Part shown: piece after piece, positions 34,368 to 42,286 of the stretch
Layout: the number at the start of each line of letters is the position of its first letter
Position numbering within the stretch: the first letter of the stretch is position 1
Assembly (NCBI GenBank): GCA_002393575.1
Contig: DGSN01000015.1
Location: 27,665-91,664 of the forward strand
Direction of reading: 5' to 3'
Source of the DNA: Prevotellaceae bacterium UBA4361
GTDB lineage: Bacteria > Bacteroidota > Bacteroidia > Bacteroidales > Bacteroidaceae
DNA: 64,000 nt
Translations under genes and position numbers: made by a program
Notes under the pieces: generated by a model
Told to the model about the DNA's origin: nothing
The model's input: the letters and a program-made list of their open reading frames with translations, nothing else
Database searches by the model: none

Positions 34368-37300
34368 ATGAAAAGGAAAAGACTACTTTTAGCTGTGGCA
34401 TTAGTCACAGGTATGCTGGGCTGGAATAGTGCCCAAGCACAAAATGACGTGACAAGCACGTATATTACGAATGCAGGATTTGAAGACTGTCCAGCATTTG
34501 GTAGTGGCAATGCAGCCGCAGTTTCTTCTGCTGCTGGTACAAACTATGCGGAGTATGGATGGACTTTAACTAAAATGTCTGGATGGAGTAATTCTGCAGT
34601 ATTTGAATATGGCAGTGGTGGACAGATAAATGGTGCCAATGTTCCAAGTAAAGACCCTAAAGGAAACGCTGGTAAAGGTCTTGCATTCTCACAAGGATGG
34701 GGTGGAGATAACCTCTATCGTTCTAATGCAGTAACACTTCCAGCAGGTACTTACACACTTGTTGCACCTGTATATAATGCATTAGAGGGTGTGACACAGA
34801 TGACCTCAAAAATAGGATTCGTTCCTACAAATGGTGGCTCTTTCATTTCTACAAGGAATTCATATGCTTATAATACTTGGACATTGGATATGGTGGAATT
34901 TACCTTAACAGAACCAACTGAAGGTCAATTCCAAGTTGGTTTCCAAGCTATCAGTGGTGGATCTGGAAGTAATGCGAAATTGATTGTTGACGGACTTATA
35001 CTTTATGATGGGGTATATAATGCAGAATTGATTGCCAATAAGGAGAGACTTGAAGGTTCTTCATTCACTAACCCATCGGCAGACTTACTAATTAATGGTA
35101 GTTTTGACGCAGAAAATAGTGGCTGGACTCTGACCAACATGGGATATCAGAAAAATGGCGAACGTCCAACACGCTATGTGGAGAAGTGGCAAGGTTCTGC
35201 CCTCACAGGCAATGGTTCTGCTACGCAGACAGTTAAGAATCTCCCAGCAGGTGCATATATCTTAAAAGGAACTGTTAACACCAATAAAGAAGAAAATGGT
35301 GGTGCAACATTGAAAGTAAATAATGCATCTACTCCAGTCAGTGGAGCTTGGAAAGAATATGAAATCATTTACAACCTTGAAGAAGACGGAGACGTTGCAG
35401 TAGCTTTCAATTGGAGTGGACTCAGTTCCAACTGGATTGCCATCGATGGTTTCTCTCTCGTTTATGGTGGTCCTTATGACCGATACATGGCAGACAAGTA
35501 TAAAAGGGATTGGGATATAGCTATAGCTGCCGCACAAGCAGCACTTGAAAATGCTGATTATTCAAACATAATCGGTGCGGAACGCACAACATTGGAAACA
35601 GAAGTCAGCAAGACAGAACCTACTACAGCTGAAGGCTATATCGAAGCGACGGAAATATTGAACAATGCTATAGCTGCTTTCACCGCTGCTAAGCCAAACT
35701 ATGAAGCACTTTTAGCTGAAATTGCAAAGGCAACGGCTCTTGGCGTTGATGCAAGTGGTGCCCAGGCAGTAGCAGAGGACGCTACAACCACGGCTGCATC
35801 GGCTCTTGCTGCTACTCAGGAATTGAAGGTGGCTGAATATAATTATGTGACAGGTACTTATCAGTATGCAGTTGAATTGGGTACATGGAAAACGACTGGT
35901 CCTACAGGCTCTCTAACAGAACAGCACTGGAGCGGTGAAGCGCATCCATATCTTGAGCAATCAGGTGCTGCATGGAGTCAAAACAGTTGGACCATTAAAT
36001 ATGAGCAAGACTTAGCACTGCCTGCTGGCAACTACGTGTTCAAGGTAGCTGGTCGTCAGGCCAATAGCGATGGTGTTACATTAAGTCTGAATGTATCTAA
36101 CGGAGGAACTGTTCTTGGAACTGTTTCAGACTTCCCTAAGGGTGACACAGGACGCGGTATTGACACAAGTGGTGCAACCAACTTCTCTGAAGGCACATAC
36201 GCAAACAATAATGCGGGACGTGGTTGGGAATGGCGCTATGTGAAGTTCACACTTGATGAAGATGCAACAGTAAAGGTAGCAGTCGATGCTGTTGCAACAA
36301 CAAATCACATGTGGGTTAGTTTCTGCGACGCAACTGTTCAGACTGACAACGAGGCAAACATTTCACTCATTGAATACAACATTGCTCTGAATGATGCAAA
36401 GACAGCTTTCAACAATGAGACGGACTATCCAGCCATCGCTCAATATCCAAATGCTTCTGAAAACATAGCACTGCAAGAGGCTATTGCTGCTGATGAAACT
36501 CTCGACAAGACCAACAAAGAGGCTATTGACGCAGCAACAGAAACTCTGAAGAATGCAACAGCTGCATTTATTGCTGCCAACACCAATTATCAAGATGCAC
36601 TCAATGCCTTGAATGAAGCATTGGCAATTAACCCTGAAGATTACCCATACGCAGATCCAAACAAAACACCAACAGACTTGGCTGCTCCTACAACTGCTGA
36701 AGGGGCAACACAGTATGCAATTGACATGCGTGCTAACTACCGCAAGTTTGTTGAAAGCCACGCATTGGCTGAGGGTGTTGAAGGGGCAACTTCAATCACA
36801 ATCCAAGACCCTAACCTGGAGGTGACATACAATTCAGAAAACCATACGTTTGGCGCATGGGAAGTAATTGGTCAAGTTGATGGAAATATCAACCTCTTTG
36901 ATTGGGAGTCATTTACTGATGGAGATGGAAAGTCTGATTACAAATATGCAGACATCTATAAGAAGGACAATAACGCTGGAATCCAGCAAACTATTAATTT
37001 GGAACCAGGTCGCTACCTTCTGACTGTAACTGCAAGAGCTAATACAACAAGTGGTGCTGGTTTCAGACTCTTTGCTGGTGACAACACTGCTGAAATCTCT
37101 CGCATTGGTAATAGTGGTGGCGTGTTTAGTAGAGGCTGGAATGACACTTCTTTGGAATTTGAAATAACAAAGACATCAGATATTAATATTGGTGTTCAGT
37201 CTTATAATGGCAAAGACTTGTGGTGGAGTGCAACTCGCTTCCGTCTTGTGAAGATTGCTGATATTGAATATGTTGATGTTGAAGTAACTGCTGGTGGTGA

Positions 37301-37847
37301 GCTTAATGGCAAGTTCTATGCAACATTCTCATCAGACAAGAATCTTGACTTCAGCGCTGTGGAAGGCTTGACTGCTTACTACGTGACAAGTGCAAGCAAG
37401 AAAGAACTTTCTATCACACCTACTGAAACGGTTCCTGCTGGTACAGCTGTCCTGCTTGAGGGTGCTGAGGCTAAGACTTATCAGGTGCCAGTTTGCTCTT
37501 CTGCAGCTGAAGCTACAAACAACCAACTGCAAGTTTCTGATGGTACGGTTAAGGGTAACGGCACAAGCATCTTCGTTCTGGGTGCAGGCAAGAACGGTGT
37601 TGGCTTCTATCTCAAGAAGAAAGATTCTGCTATTGCTGCTGGCAAGGCATACTTGGAAATCGAAGATGACGGAACAGGCGAGACTAAGTCTTTCATCAGC
37701 CTTGGCGGTGACGATGCTACTGCAATCAGCAATGTGGAGGCACAGCAAGGCACTGGCATCATCTACAACCTGAACGGTCAGCGTGTTGCTGCTCCAGTGA
37801 AGGGCGGTCTCTACATTATGAACGGCAAGAAGGTGCTTGTGAAGTAA
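34368..37847 (+). CDS. Large secreted protein with lectin-like and FIVAR-like modules and the conserved C-terminal module (cassette C)
   Basis: 1159 aa. The signal peptide ends at about residue 25 (NSAQAQ). Galactose-binding-like beta-sandwiches occupy about 30-215, 235-370 and 500-660, each with a YxLxxxxxxxTN-type N-terminal strand and terminal SLVY or LILYDG segments. Helical FIVAR-like spacers separate them (about 380-490 and 665-770, rich in Ala, Glu and Asn). Another beta-sandwich covers about 800-985. The last ~170 residues are the shared module (FSAVEGLTAYYVTSASKKEL, VPAGTAVLLEG, YNLNGQRVAAPVKGG, IMNGKKVLVK). The modular build resembles surface glycan-binding or adhesion proteins. No catalytic site is seen. 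A GLW peptide gene follows after 39 nt. Confidence 0.87.
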   Translation: MKRKRLLLAVALVTGMLGWNSAQAQNDVTSTYITNAGFEDCPAFGSGNAAAVSSAAGTNYAEYGWTLTKMSGWSNSAVFEYGSGGQINGANVPSKDPKGNAGKGLAFSQGWGGDNLYRSNAVTLPAGTYTLVAPVYNALEGVTQMTSKIGFVPTNGGSFISTRNSYAYNTWTLDMVEFTLTEPTEGQFQVGFQAISGGSGSNAKLIVDGLILYDGVYNAELIANKERLEGSSFTNPSADLLINGSFDAENSGWTLTNMGYQKNGERPTRYVEKWQGSALTGNGSATQTVKNLPAGAYILKGTVNTNKEENGGATLKVNNASTPVSGAWKEYEIIYNLEEDGDVAVAFNWSGLSSNWIAIDGFSLVYGGPYDRYMADKYKRDWDIAIAAAQAALENADYSNIIGAERTTLETEVSKTEPTTAEGYIEATEILNNAIAAFTAAKPNYEALLAEIAKATALGVDASGAQAVAEDATTTAASALAATQELKVAEYNYVTGTYQYAVELGTWKTTGPTGSLTEQHWSGEAHPYLEQSGAAWSQNSWTIKYEQDLALPAGNYVFKVAGRQANSDGVTLSLNVSNGGTVLGTVSDFPKGDTGRGIDTSGATNFSEGTYANNNAGRGWEWRYVKFTLDEDATVKVAVDAVATTNHMWVSFCDATVQTDNEANISLIEYNIALNDAKTAFNNETDYPAIAQYPNASENIALQEAIAADETLDKTNKEAIDAATETLKNATAAFIAANTNYQDALNALNEALAINPEDYPYADPNKTPTDLAAPTTAEGATQYAIDMRANYRKFVESHALAEGVEGATSITIQDPNLEVTYNSENHTFGAWEVIGQVDGNINLFDWESFTDGDGKSDYKYADIYKKDNNAGIQQTINLEPGRYLLTVTARANTTSGAGFRLFAGDNTAEISRIGNSGGVFSRGWNDTSLEFEITKTSDINIGVQSYNGKDLWWSATRFRLVKIADIEYVDVEVTAGGELNGKFYATFSSDKNLDFSAVEGLTAYYVTSASKKELSITPTETVPAGTAVLLEGAEAKTYQVPVCSSAAEATNNQLQVSDGTVKGNGTSIFVLGAGKNGVGFYLKKKDSAIAAGKAYLEIEDDGTGETKSFISLGGDDATAISNVEAQQGTGIIYNLNGQRVAAPVKGGLYIMNGKKVLVK

Positions 37848-37886
37848 GAATCAATCAATAATCATCAAATAATCGAAGAAATACAA

Positions 37887-38069
37887 ATGGACAAGAAAGT
37901 ATATATCATTCCTGAGATGAACTCCAGACACATGGTTTTGGCTGGTGCAATTGCCGATGGCTTCCCTATCTACTCTGATGGTGGCAGTGTTGAAGGTGAG
38001 CTCACCAAGGAGCGCAAGGAGGACAACATGTCCGAGTCTGAAGGCTGGAACGAGAAAGGCCTTTGGTAA
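37887..38069 (+). CDS. 60-aa GLW-tailed peptide, cassette C
   Basis: Starts MDKKVYIIPEMNSRHMVLAG and ends EGWNEKGLW. It differs from the cassette A peptide at only a few positions, although the two lie about 9.5 kb apart in opposite orientation. Its flanks are also shared: the 39-nt gap before it matches cassette B, and the hairpin TCTCCTAAGAAGTTTTAGGAGG plus the ATATATATAATAAGGTGGCA segment after it match the other two cassettes. This conservation beyond the coding part shows the whole 3' half of the cassette was copied as a unit. Confidence 0.82.
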   Translation: MDKKVYIIPEMNSRHMVLAGAIADGFPIYSDGGSVEGELTKERKEDNMSESEGWNEKGLW

Positions 38070-38123
38070 AATAGACTGACAGGAATCTCCTAAGAAGTTT
38101 TAGGAGGCTCATATATATAATAA

Positions 38124-38157
38124 GGTGGCAGGGTGCGTAAGTGCCTTGCCACTTTTT
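38124..38157 (+). terminator. Terminator of GLW cassette C
   Basis: GGTGGCAGGG, a GTGCGTAAGT loop, then CCTTGCCAC followed by TTTTT. A smaller hairpin at about 38080-38107 lies between it and the peptide stop codon. Confidence 0.85.
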
Positions 38158-38314
38158 CAACAAATTATTTTATCGGTCAACAAATTGGCACAAATAAGGC
38201 ACAAAAAAGATAACTCCTATACTCCTAAACTCCGTAGAGAAGAAAGTGGAAAGTGAAAAATGTCATCCAGCAAAGTCGCTTCACGCTTCACTCTTCACAT
38301 TATATTTTTCATTT

Positions 38315-38535
38315 ATTTGCGCCATATTTGTGTTCATTTGTTGACAAAAAGAAATAATTTGTTGATTCACTTTTTAAAGAATCCTTATAAATCCTTTCCT
38401 GATTATATTCTTGTCAACAAATTATCACAAATTATCTCAAAAATCCACCTCAATTTGTGCCATATTTGTGTTCATTTGTTGACAAAAAAGAAATAATTTG
38501 TTGATTCACTTTTTTAAGAATCCTTATAAATCCTT
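38315..38535. repeat. 80-bp direct repeat pair downstream of cassette C
   Basis: Copy 1 at 38315-38396 and copy 2 at 38453-38535 share ATTTGYGCCATATTTGTGTT, then CATTTGTTGACAAAAA, then GAAATAATTTGTTGATTCAC and AATCCTTATAAATCC. The 56-nt spacer contains GTCAACAAATTATCACAAAT, also found before cassette A (about 30348-30370). No gene is present from 38158 to the promoter at 38556. Confidence 0.75.
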
Positions 38536-38555
38536 CAAATCCCTGATTTAAATTC

Positions 38556-38586
38556 TTGATGGTTTGGGGAGGATTGTGTATCTTTG
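38556..38586 (+). promoter_or_regulatory. Promoter of the HIRAN-like gene
   Basis: TTG at 38556-38558, exactly 20 nt, then TATCTTTG at 38579-38586. The 130-nt leader contains CCATAACC words (38609-38643) and a telomere-like GTTAGG/GGTTAGG hexamer run (38656-38688). Confidence 0.65.
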
Positions 38587-38719
38587 CAGTGCCTATTTTA
38601 TGACGTTATAGAAAACCATAACCATGACGATAACCATAACCGCCATCCGGATGGAAAGTTAGGGTTAGGGTTAAGGTTAGGGTTAATTATTTATTTAACT
38701 TATTTAGTACCAGGATAAC

Positions 38720-40042
38720 ATGTATCAGATGGATTTTAAGATTGTGGGACTCCCTTACCATGCGTGGGGAGGCGAAGAACTGGGCGACAAGGTGCGCTCG
38801 GCTGTTGGTAAGCGTGTGACGCTGTCGCACGACTGTGACAATGAGAAGAACTCGGAGGCTACGATGGCAGTGATTGACACGGAGCTGGTGGGGTATGTGT
38901 GCAATGAGGTGTGCCACGTGGTGAGTTCGTATTGTGATAGGTCAGCTACGAAGACGCTGTCGGCAGTGGTGGTGGATTATGATGAGCGTGGAGGACATTA
39001 TGCGCTATGGGCTCGCACGGATGTGGGTGAGACAATGGATGTGGAGAAGGTGCATGAGCATGAGGGTGCGAAACGATGGAGTGAGGAATATGGATGGTTG
39101 GCGACGATGAAGAAGACGGACGAGGAGAAACGGATGAAGGCGCTGGTGGGCGAAATGAAGCGTGTGCTGATGGAGGGAAGAGGTCTGGACGGTGAGCAGA
39201 GGGTGGTGTTTGATGCGTACTTGCAGGAATGTCGCTGGTACGTGAGTTGGGAGGCTACTCAGGAACGTGAGGAGTTGCAGAGGTTGACGGCTGCAAGTGG
39301 GCATGAGGATATGCGGGAATGGAGCCGACAGTTGGGCAATGTGATGACGATGATGGGGAACGAAGTGCATCTGGCAAAGGTTTATGACCGAATGTTTGAG
39401 GAAAGGAGAAGGGATGGGGCTTTTCTGCGCCTGTGTCGTATGCATGAGGAGCTGAAACTCGGTGCGCTCAGTCAGGCTTTGTCTAAATTCCCTGGGTGGA
39501 TGTACCAGTACTTTGGCAAGATGGAGAAATGGGAATATGTTTCCACCTTATATTATATGCGTGTGCCTGAGGTGGCTCTGAACAGGTTTGTGACGGGTAT
39601 GCTGATGGAACGGCAGCTGAGGGAATGGAAAGAAAAGGAACGGACGGCAAGGAAGAGTTGCGAGGAACTGGAAGGGAATGAGGAAAGGGGAATGACTGAC
39701 GTGAGAGGAAGGATGAAGCGTGTGATTGAACAGATGCGAGAGGAACAGTGCTTGAGACATCAGTATGATTATGTGTGGTTGATGGTGGTGATGAACAGGA
39801 CGGAGGGTCTGCCGCATTTCGATGGGTTGCAGTCGTTCACGGACTTTCTTCATGATGACCTGGGACTGGAGGATGCGCCTGCCCGTTCGACGATGCACGC
39901 GAAGATGTATGTGTGTGGCGGTGGAAACAGGCCTGAGGAGTGGTCGTTCTCGGACACGAGGGATGCGAAGGAATGCCAGAGGAGAATCAATGTGGCAAAG
40001 CGGTTCTTGAGGCTGTGGAGGGAATGGGAAAGTGAAAAGTGA
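38720..40042 (+). CDS. Protein with N-terminal HIRAN-like domain and long helical region
   Basis: 440 aa, no signal peptide. Residues about 5-65 fit a HIRAN-type fold: FKIVGLPYHAW, then GKRVTLSHDCDNEKNSEATM, then VIDTELVGYVCNEV. HIRAN domains bind 3' single-stranded DNA ends or modified DNA and usually sit on helicases or nucleases. Here the remainder (about 110-440) is helical and charged, without a recognisable catalytic motif. The CDS is followed by heptamer repeats (40035-40090 and 40120-40165) that begin at the stop codon. It has its own promoter, and a small cysteine protein lies downstream. HIRAN assignment is by pattern only. It could act in DNA repair, mobile-element control or defence, but nothing here proves that. 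Confidence 0.65.
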   Translation: MYQMDFKIVGLPYHAWGGEELGDKVRSAVGKRVTLSHDCDNEKNSEATMAVIDTELVGYVCNEVCHVVSSYCDRSATKTLSAVVVDYDERGGHYALWARTDVGETMDVEKVHEHEGAKRWSEEYGWLATMKKTDEEKRMKALVGEMKRVLMEGRGLDGEQRVVFDAYLQECRWYVSWEATQEREELQRLTAASGHEDMREWSRQLGNVMTMMGNEVHLAKVYDRMFEERRRDGAFLRLCRMHEELKLGALSQALSKFPGWMYQYFGKMEKWEYVSTLYYMRVPEVALNRFVTGMLMERQLREWKEKERTARKSCEELEGNEERGMTDVRGRMKRVIEQMREEQCLRHQYDYVWLMVVMNRTEGLPHFDGLQSFTDFLHDDLGLEDAPARSTMHAKMYVCGGGNRPEEWSFSDTRDAKECQRRINVAKRFLRLWREWESEK

Positions 40043-40200
40043 AAAATGAAAAGTGAAAAATGAAGAATGAAGAATGATGAATGAAGAATAAACTCCAAAA
40101 CTCACATAATCCGTAGAATATGAAAATGAAGAACGAAGAATGAAGAATGAAAAGTGAAAAATAAAACTCCAAAACTCCAATACTCCGTAGAGAAAAAAAA
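40043..40200. repeat. GTGAAAAGTGAAAAATGAAG / GAATGAA heptamer runs
   Basis: Starting at the stop codon of the HIRAN-like gene the DNA is a run of GTGAAAA, ATGAAGA and GAATGAA words. It is interrupted by two copies of an ACTCCAAAACTC...CCGTAGA segment (about 40090-40120 and 40166-40195). No gene is supported. Confidence 0.8.
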
Positions 40201-40282
40201 TGAAAAATGAGAGGGATGCGACGCGGGGAACAACGAGTTTTCGACGGAATCGACGGTGGAAACGACAAATGGGTGTCGGGTG

Positions 40283-40313
40283 TTGGTGGGATGGCGGGAT
40301 GGTGGTAATTTTG
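40283..40313 (+). promoter_or_regulatory. Promoter of the four-cysteine protein gene
   Basis: TTG at 40283-40285, 20 nt of spacer, TAATTTTG at 40306-40313; about 60 nt before the chosen start at 40381. Confidence 0.6.
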
Positions 40314-40380
40314 CATCAGTTTTGGAAACGGAGGGGCAATGGTGCGCTCTCGGTCAACAACCAAAACACATTTTAATATC

Positions 40381-40707
40381 ATGGATAACAAGAAAACACA
40401 AATGATGAACGATGTGATGGCTATTGCCATGCAAAAGGAAGTGTCGTACAGAAGGTCTTTCAAGATGGAAACGGGCGACGGAGAAAGGAAAAGGACGCTG
40501 GTGATTGAGGAGGCTCCTGCCATCGAGAACCCGATGAACAGGGATGTACGCTCATGCGTGGGATGCTTCTTCTACCAGAACCCTGAACACTCGTGCAAGG
40601 ACCTGGGGCGGTTTGGGTTGCCTTCGTGTGTGCAATTCGTGAAGGTGGTGAAGAAGAGGGAGGTGATCTTTGCGGTGAAGAGCAGGGAGATGAGGGATGA
40701 GGAATGA
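40381..40707 (+). CDS. Small protein with a four-cysteine cluster
   Basis: 108 aa from the ATG at 40381 (MDNKKTQMMND...). An in-frame ATG at 40339 adds 14 residues but lies too close to the promoter to be preferred. Residues about 58-82 carry CVGC, then C after 9 residues and C after 10 more (CX2CX9CX10C). This pattern could hold a zinc ion or an iron-sulfur cluster. The rest is charged, with no signal peptide. It follows the HIRAN-like gene but has its own promoter. Its 3' end runs into GGGATGA-type repeats. I do not recognise the family. Confidence 0.6.
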   Translation: MDNKKTQMMNDVMAIAMQKEVSYRRSFKMETGDGERKRTLVIEEAPAIENPMNRDVRSCVGCFFYQNPEHSCKDLGRFGLPSCVQFVKVVKKREVIFAVKSREMRDEE

Positions 40708-40842
40708 TGGGAGTTATGGGAAGAATGGGCACTATGGGACTAATGGGATTAATGGGAAGGATGGGATATTCTTCACTCTTCATTCTTCACTCTTCATTCT
40801 ACATTCTACATTCTTCATTCTACATTCTTCATTCTACATAAA
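40703..40842. repeat. ATGGGA-type run followed by ATTCTTC/ATTCTAC heptamers
   Basis: AATGGGAAGAATGGGCACTA-type words (about 40703-40765) switch at about 40768 to CACTCTTCATTCTTCACTCT and then ATTCTACATTCTAC runs up to about 40842. No gene lies between 40708 and the HU promoter. Confidence 0.8.
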
Positions 40843-40880
40843 AAAACGGCATGGTTTTTTCGGGGTGTACTGAAAAACTA

Positions 40881-40911
40881 TTGCATGGAATGAGAAAAGG
40901 CTTTACCTTTG
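40881..40911 (+). promoter_or_regulatory. Promoter of the first HU gene
   Basis: TTG at 40881-40883, exactly 20 nt, TACCTTTG at 40904-40911. It predicts a leader of about 165 nt before the HU start at 41084. Confidence 0.7.
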
Positions 40912-41083
40912 CATCGCAATTCAGAAAAAGAGGGCTCTGAAACTAAAAACAGGATAACAGATAGAAAATGAAGGAGCCCACCATGAGAAACCTATTTTAT
41001 GTTTAACCAGTGAGGATGACGCGTTGGGTAACGTCGCGAAAGCTGAACTCGGCATCTCTCGCAAAAAATCAAATGAAAGAATT

Positions 41084-41473
41084 ATGGCAAGTTTGAATCC
41101 AACCATGAGACTGAAAATCAGTGAGCGTAATTGTGGCATCGACAAGAAGGTGCGCTACTACACGAGCATCAACCGCGCTCCGGAAATCAACGATGAGGAA
41201 CTCATCAAGTATGCAACCACCGACTCAGGTATGCGCATCGAGCAGATTGCTTCGGTATATCGCAGCCTCATCACACAGGTGCAGGAGCTGGTGTGCAACG
41301 GTCACTCGGTGCAACTGGGCGATATGGGCACGCTCTACTTCAAGATCCACGCGAAGGTTTCGGAGGAACTGGAAGGCGCAGGTGGTGATGCTGTGAAGAG
41401 CAAGCGCATCGGTTTCCGTGCCAGCAAGACGTTGCGCCAGAAGTTGCAGACCGTGAACTTCGTGACGGATTGA
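41084..41473 (+). CDS. HU/HIG-family DNA-binding protein 1
   Basis: 129 aa from MASLNPTMRLKIS at 41084; an upstream in-frame ATG at 41024 adds 20 residues with no support. The fold is the HU-HIG variant of the HU/IHF family: an N-terminal beta hairpin (VRYYTSINRAPEINDEELIK), a helical dimerisation core (SLITQVQELVCNGHSVQLGD), then the MGTLYFKIHAKVS strands and an arm ending in KRIGFRASKTLRQKLQ. Such proteins bend and compact DNA and are numerous in Bacteroidales. A second, clearly different paralogue follows at 41716, after a repeat-filled gap. Confidence 0.87.
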   Translation: MASLNPTMRLKISERNCGIDKKVRYYTSINRAPEINDEELIKYATTDSGMRIEQIASVYRSLITQVQELVCNGHSVQLGDMGTLYFKIHAKVSEELEGAGGDAVKSKRIGFRASKTLRQKLQTVNFVTD

Positions 41474-41525
41474 GGACGAGCCCAGAACTGACGTTCAGGG
41501 AACGAATAAGTGAAAAACGGAAAAG

Positions 41526-41715
41526 CCTCCTGAAGAAGCTTTAGGAGACATGAACTCAAAAACTTAAAATGAAAAAGTCTCTTGAAGAAGCATTAGCTCG
41601 GCGATGCTAAATTGACTAAATAAACCATATTTAATTTTTGCCAATTTAGTACGTTTCTTTAGGAGAAATAAACTCAAAAACTTAAAAACTCAAAAACTTA
41701 AAAACTAAATTAATT
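41526..41715. repeat. Gap between HU genes: hairpin plus 89-bp inverted-repeat element (41578-41666)
   Basis: A hairpin CTCCTGAAG-AAG-CTTTAGGAG (41528-41548) may end HU gene 1. The element at 41578-41666 has ends TCTCTTGAAGAA and TTCTTTAGGAGA (10 of 12 complementary), the inner word TTAGCTCGGCGATGCTAAAT and an AT-rich core. It is the same family as 2574-2651. An AACTCAAAAACTTAAAAAC run (41669-41705) leads to HU gene 2. Confidence 0.65.
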
Positions 41716-42105
41716 ATGGGAAAAGTATATATCAAGGCTCAACAGCAGTATTTCAAGCCAGAAGACAAACAAGTCTATTTCACTAAGTCAGTAACATACA
41801 CAAAGATTGGTTTCGACCAGCTCGTGAAGCATGTGGCAGCCGACTCAGGTATGAGCGAAGGAGCATGTGAGGGTGCCGTGCGCAGCATCATCAAGCAGAT
41901 GGAGGAGATGGTTCTGAATGGACACACCATCTACGTGAAGCAGCTCGGAACGTTCAAGATGTCGATTTCCGCAAAGGCTCCATTGGTGAAGGACGAGGCT
42001 GGTGCCAAGCAAATCTATCGCCGTCGTATCCTCTACTATCCTTCGGAGCTCATCAAGAACGAGATTGAGAACACGGTTCTGGAATGTGTGACAAAGAAGG
42101 ACTAA
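41716..42105 (+). CDS. HU/HIG-family DNA-binding protein 2
   Basis: 129 aa, starting MGKVYIKAQQQYFKPEDKQ. It has the same order of elements as the first HU protein: N-terminal strands, helices with DSGMSEGACEGAVRSIIKQM, the turn NGHTIYVKQLGTFKMS and the DNA arm AKQIYRRRILYYPSEL. Sequence identity between the two is modest, so they are paralogues rather than a fresh duplication. It is followed by a strong terminator, so the pair may form one unit or two. Confidence 0.87.
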   Translation: MGKVYIKAQQQYFKPEDKQVYFTKSVTYTKIGFDQLVKHVAADSGMSEGACEGAVRSIIKQMEEMVLNGHTIYVKQLGTFKMSISAKAPLVKDEAGAKQIYRRRILYYPSELIKNEIENTVLECVTKKD

Positions 42106-42141
42106 TCGGAGATGATTGGTTGATATAGCTTATAAAAACGA

Positions 42142-42177
42142 GCGGTGTTGCGTCGAGAGGACGCGACACCGCTTTTT
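42142..42177 (+). terminator. Intrinsic terminator after HU gene 2
   Basis: Stem GCGGTGTTGCGTC / GACGCGACACCGC (42142-42172) with a GAGAG-type loop, then TTTTT. Confidence 0.92.
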
Positions 42178-42286
42178 CTTTAAGAATCATTACATCAAAA
42201 ACTTCCGATGAATTCGACTATTTTTGCATTATTTTATGCATCTAACAGCTTTTAGCTTTTCAAACTTGTGATATGTTTGCGTTGAC

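Noticed and set aside
38656..38688. Telomere-like GGTTAG repeats
   Set aside because: Only a few degenerate copies inside a bacterial leader; consistent with the local low-complexity DNA and not a telomere.
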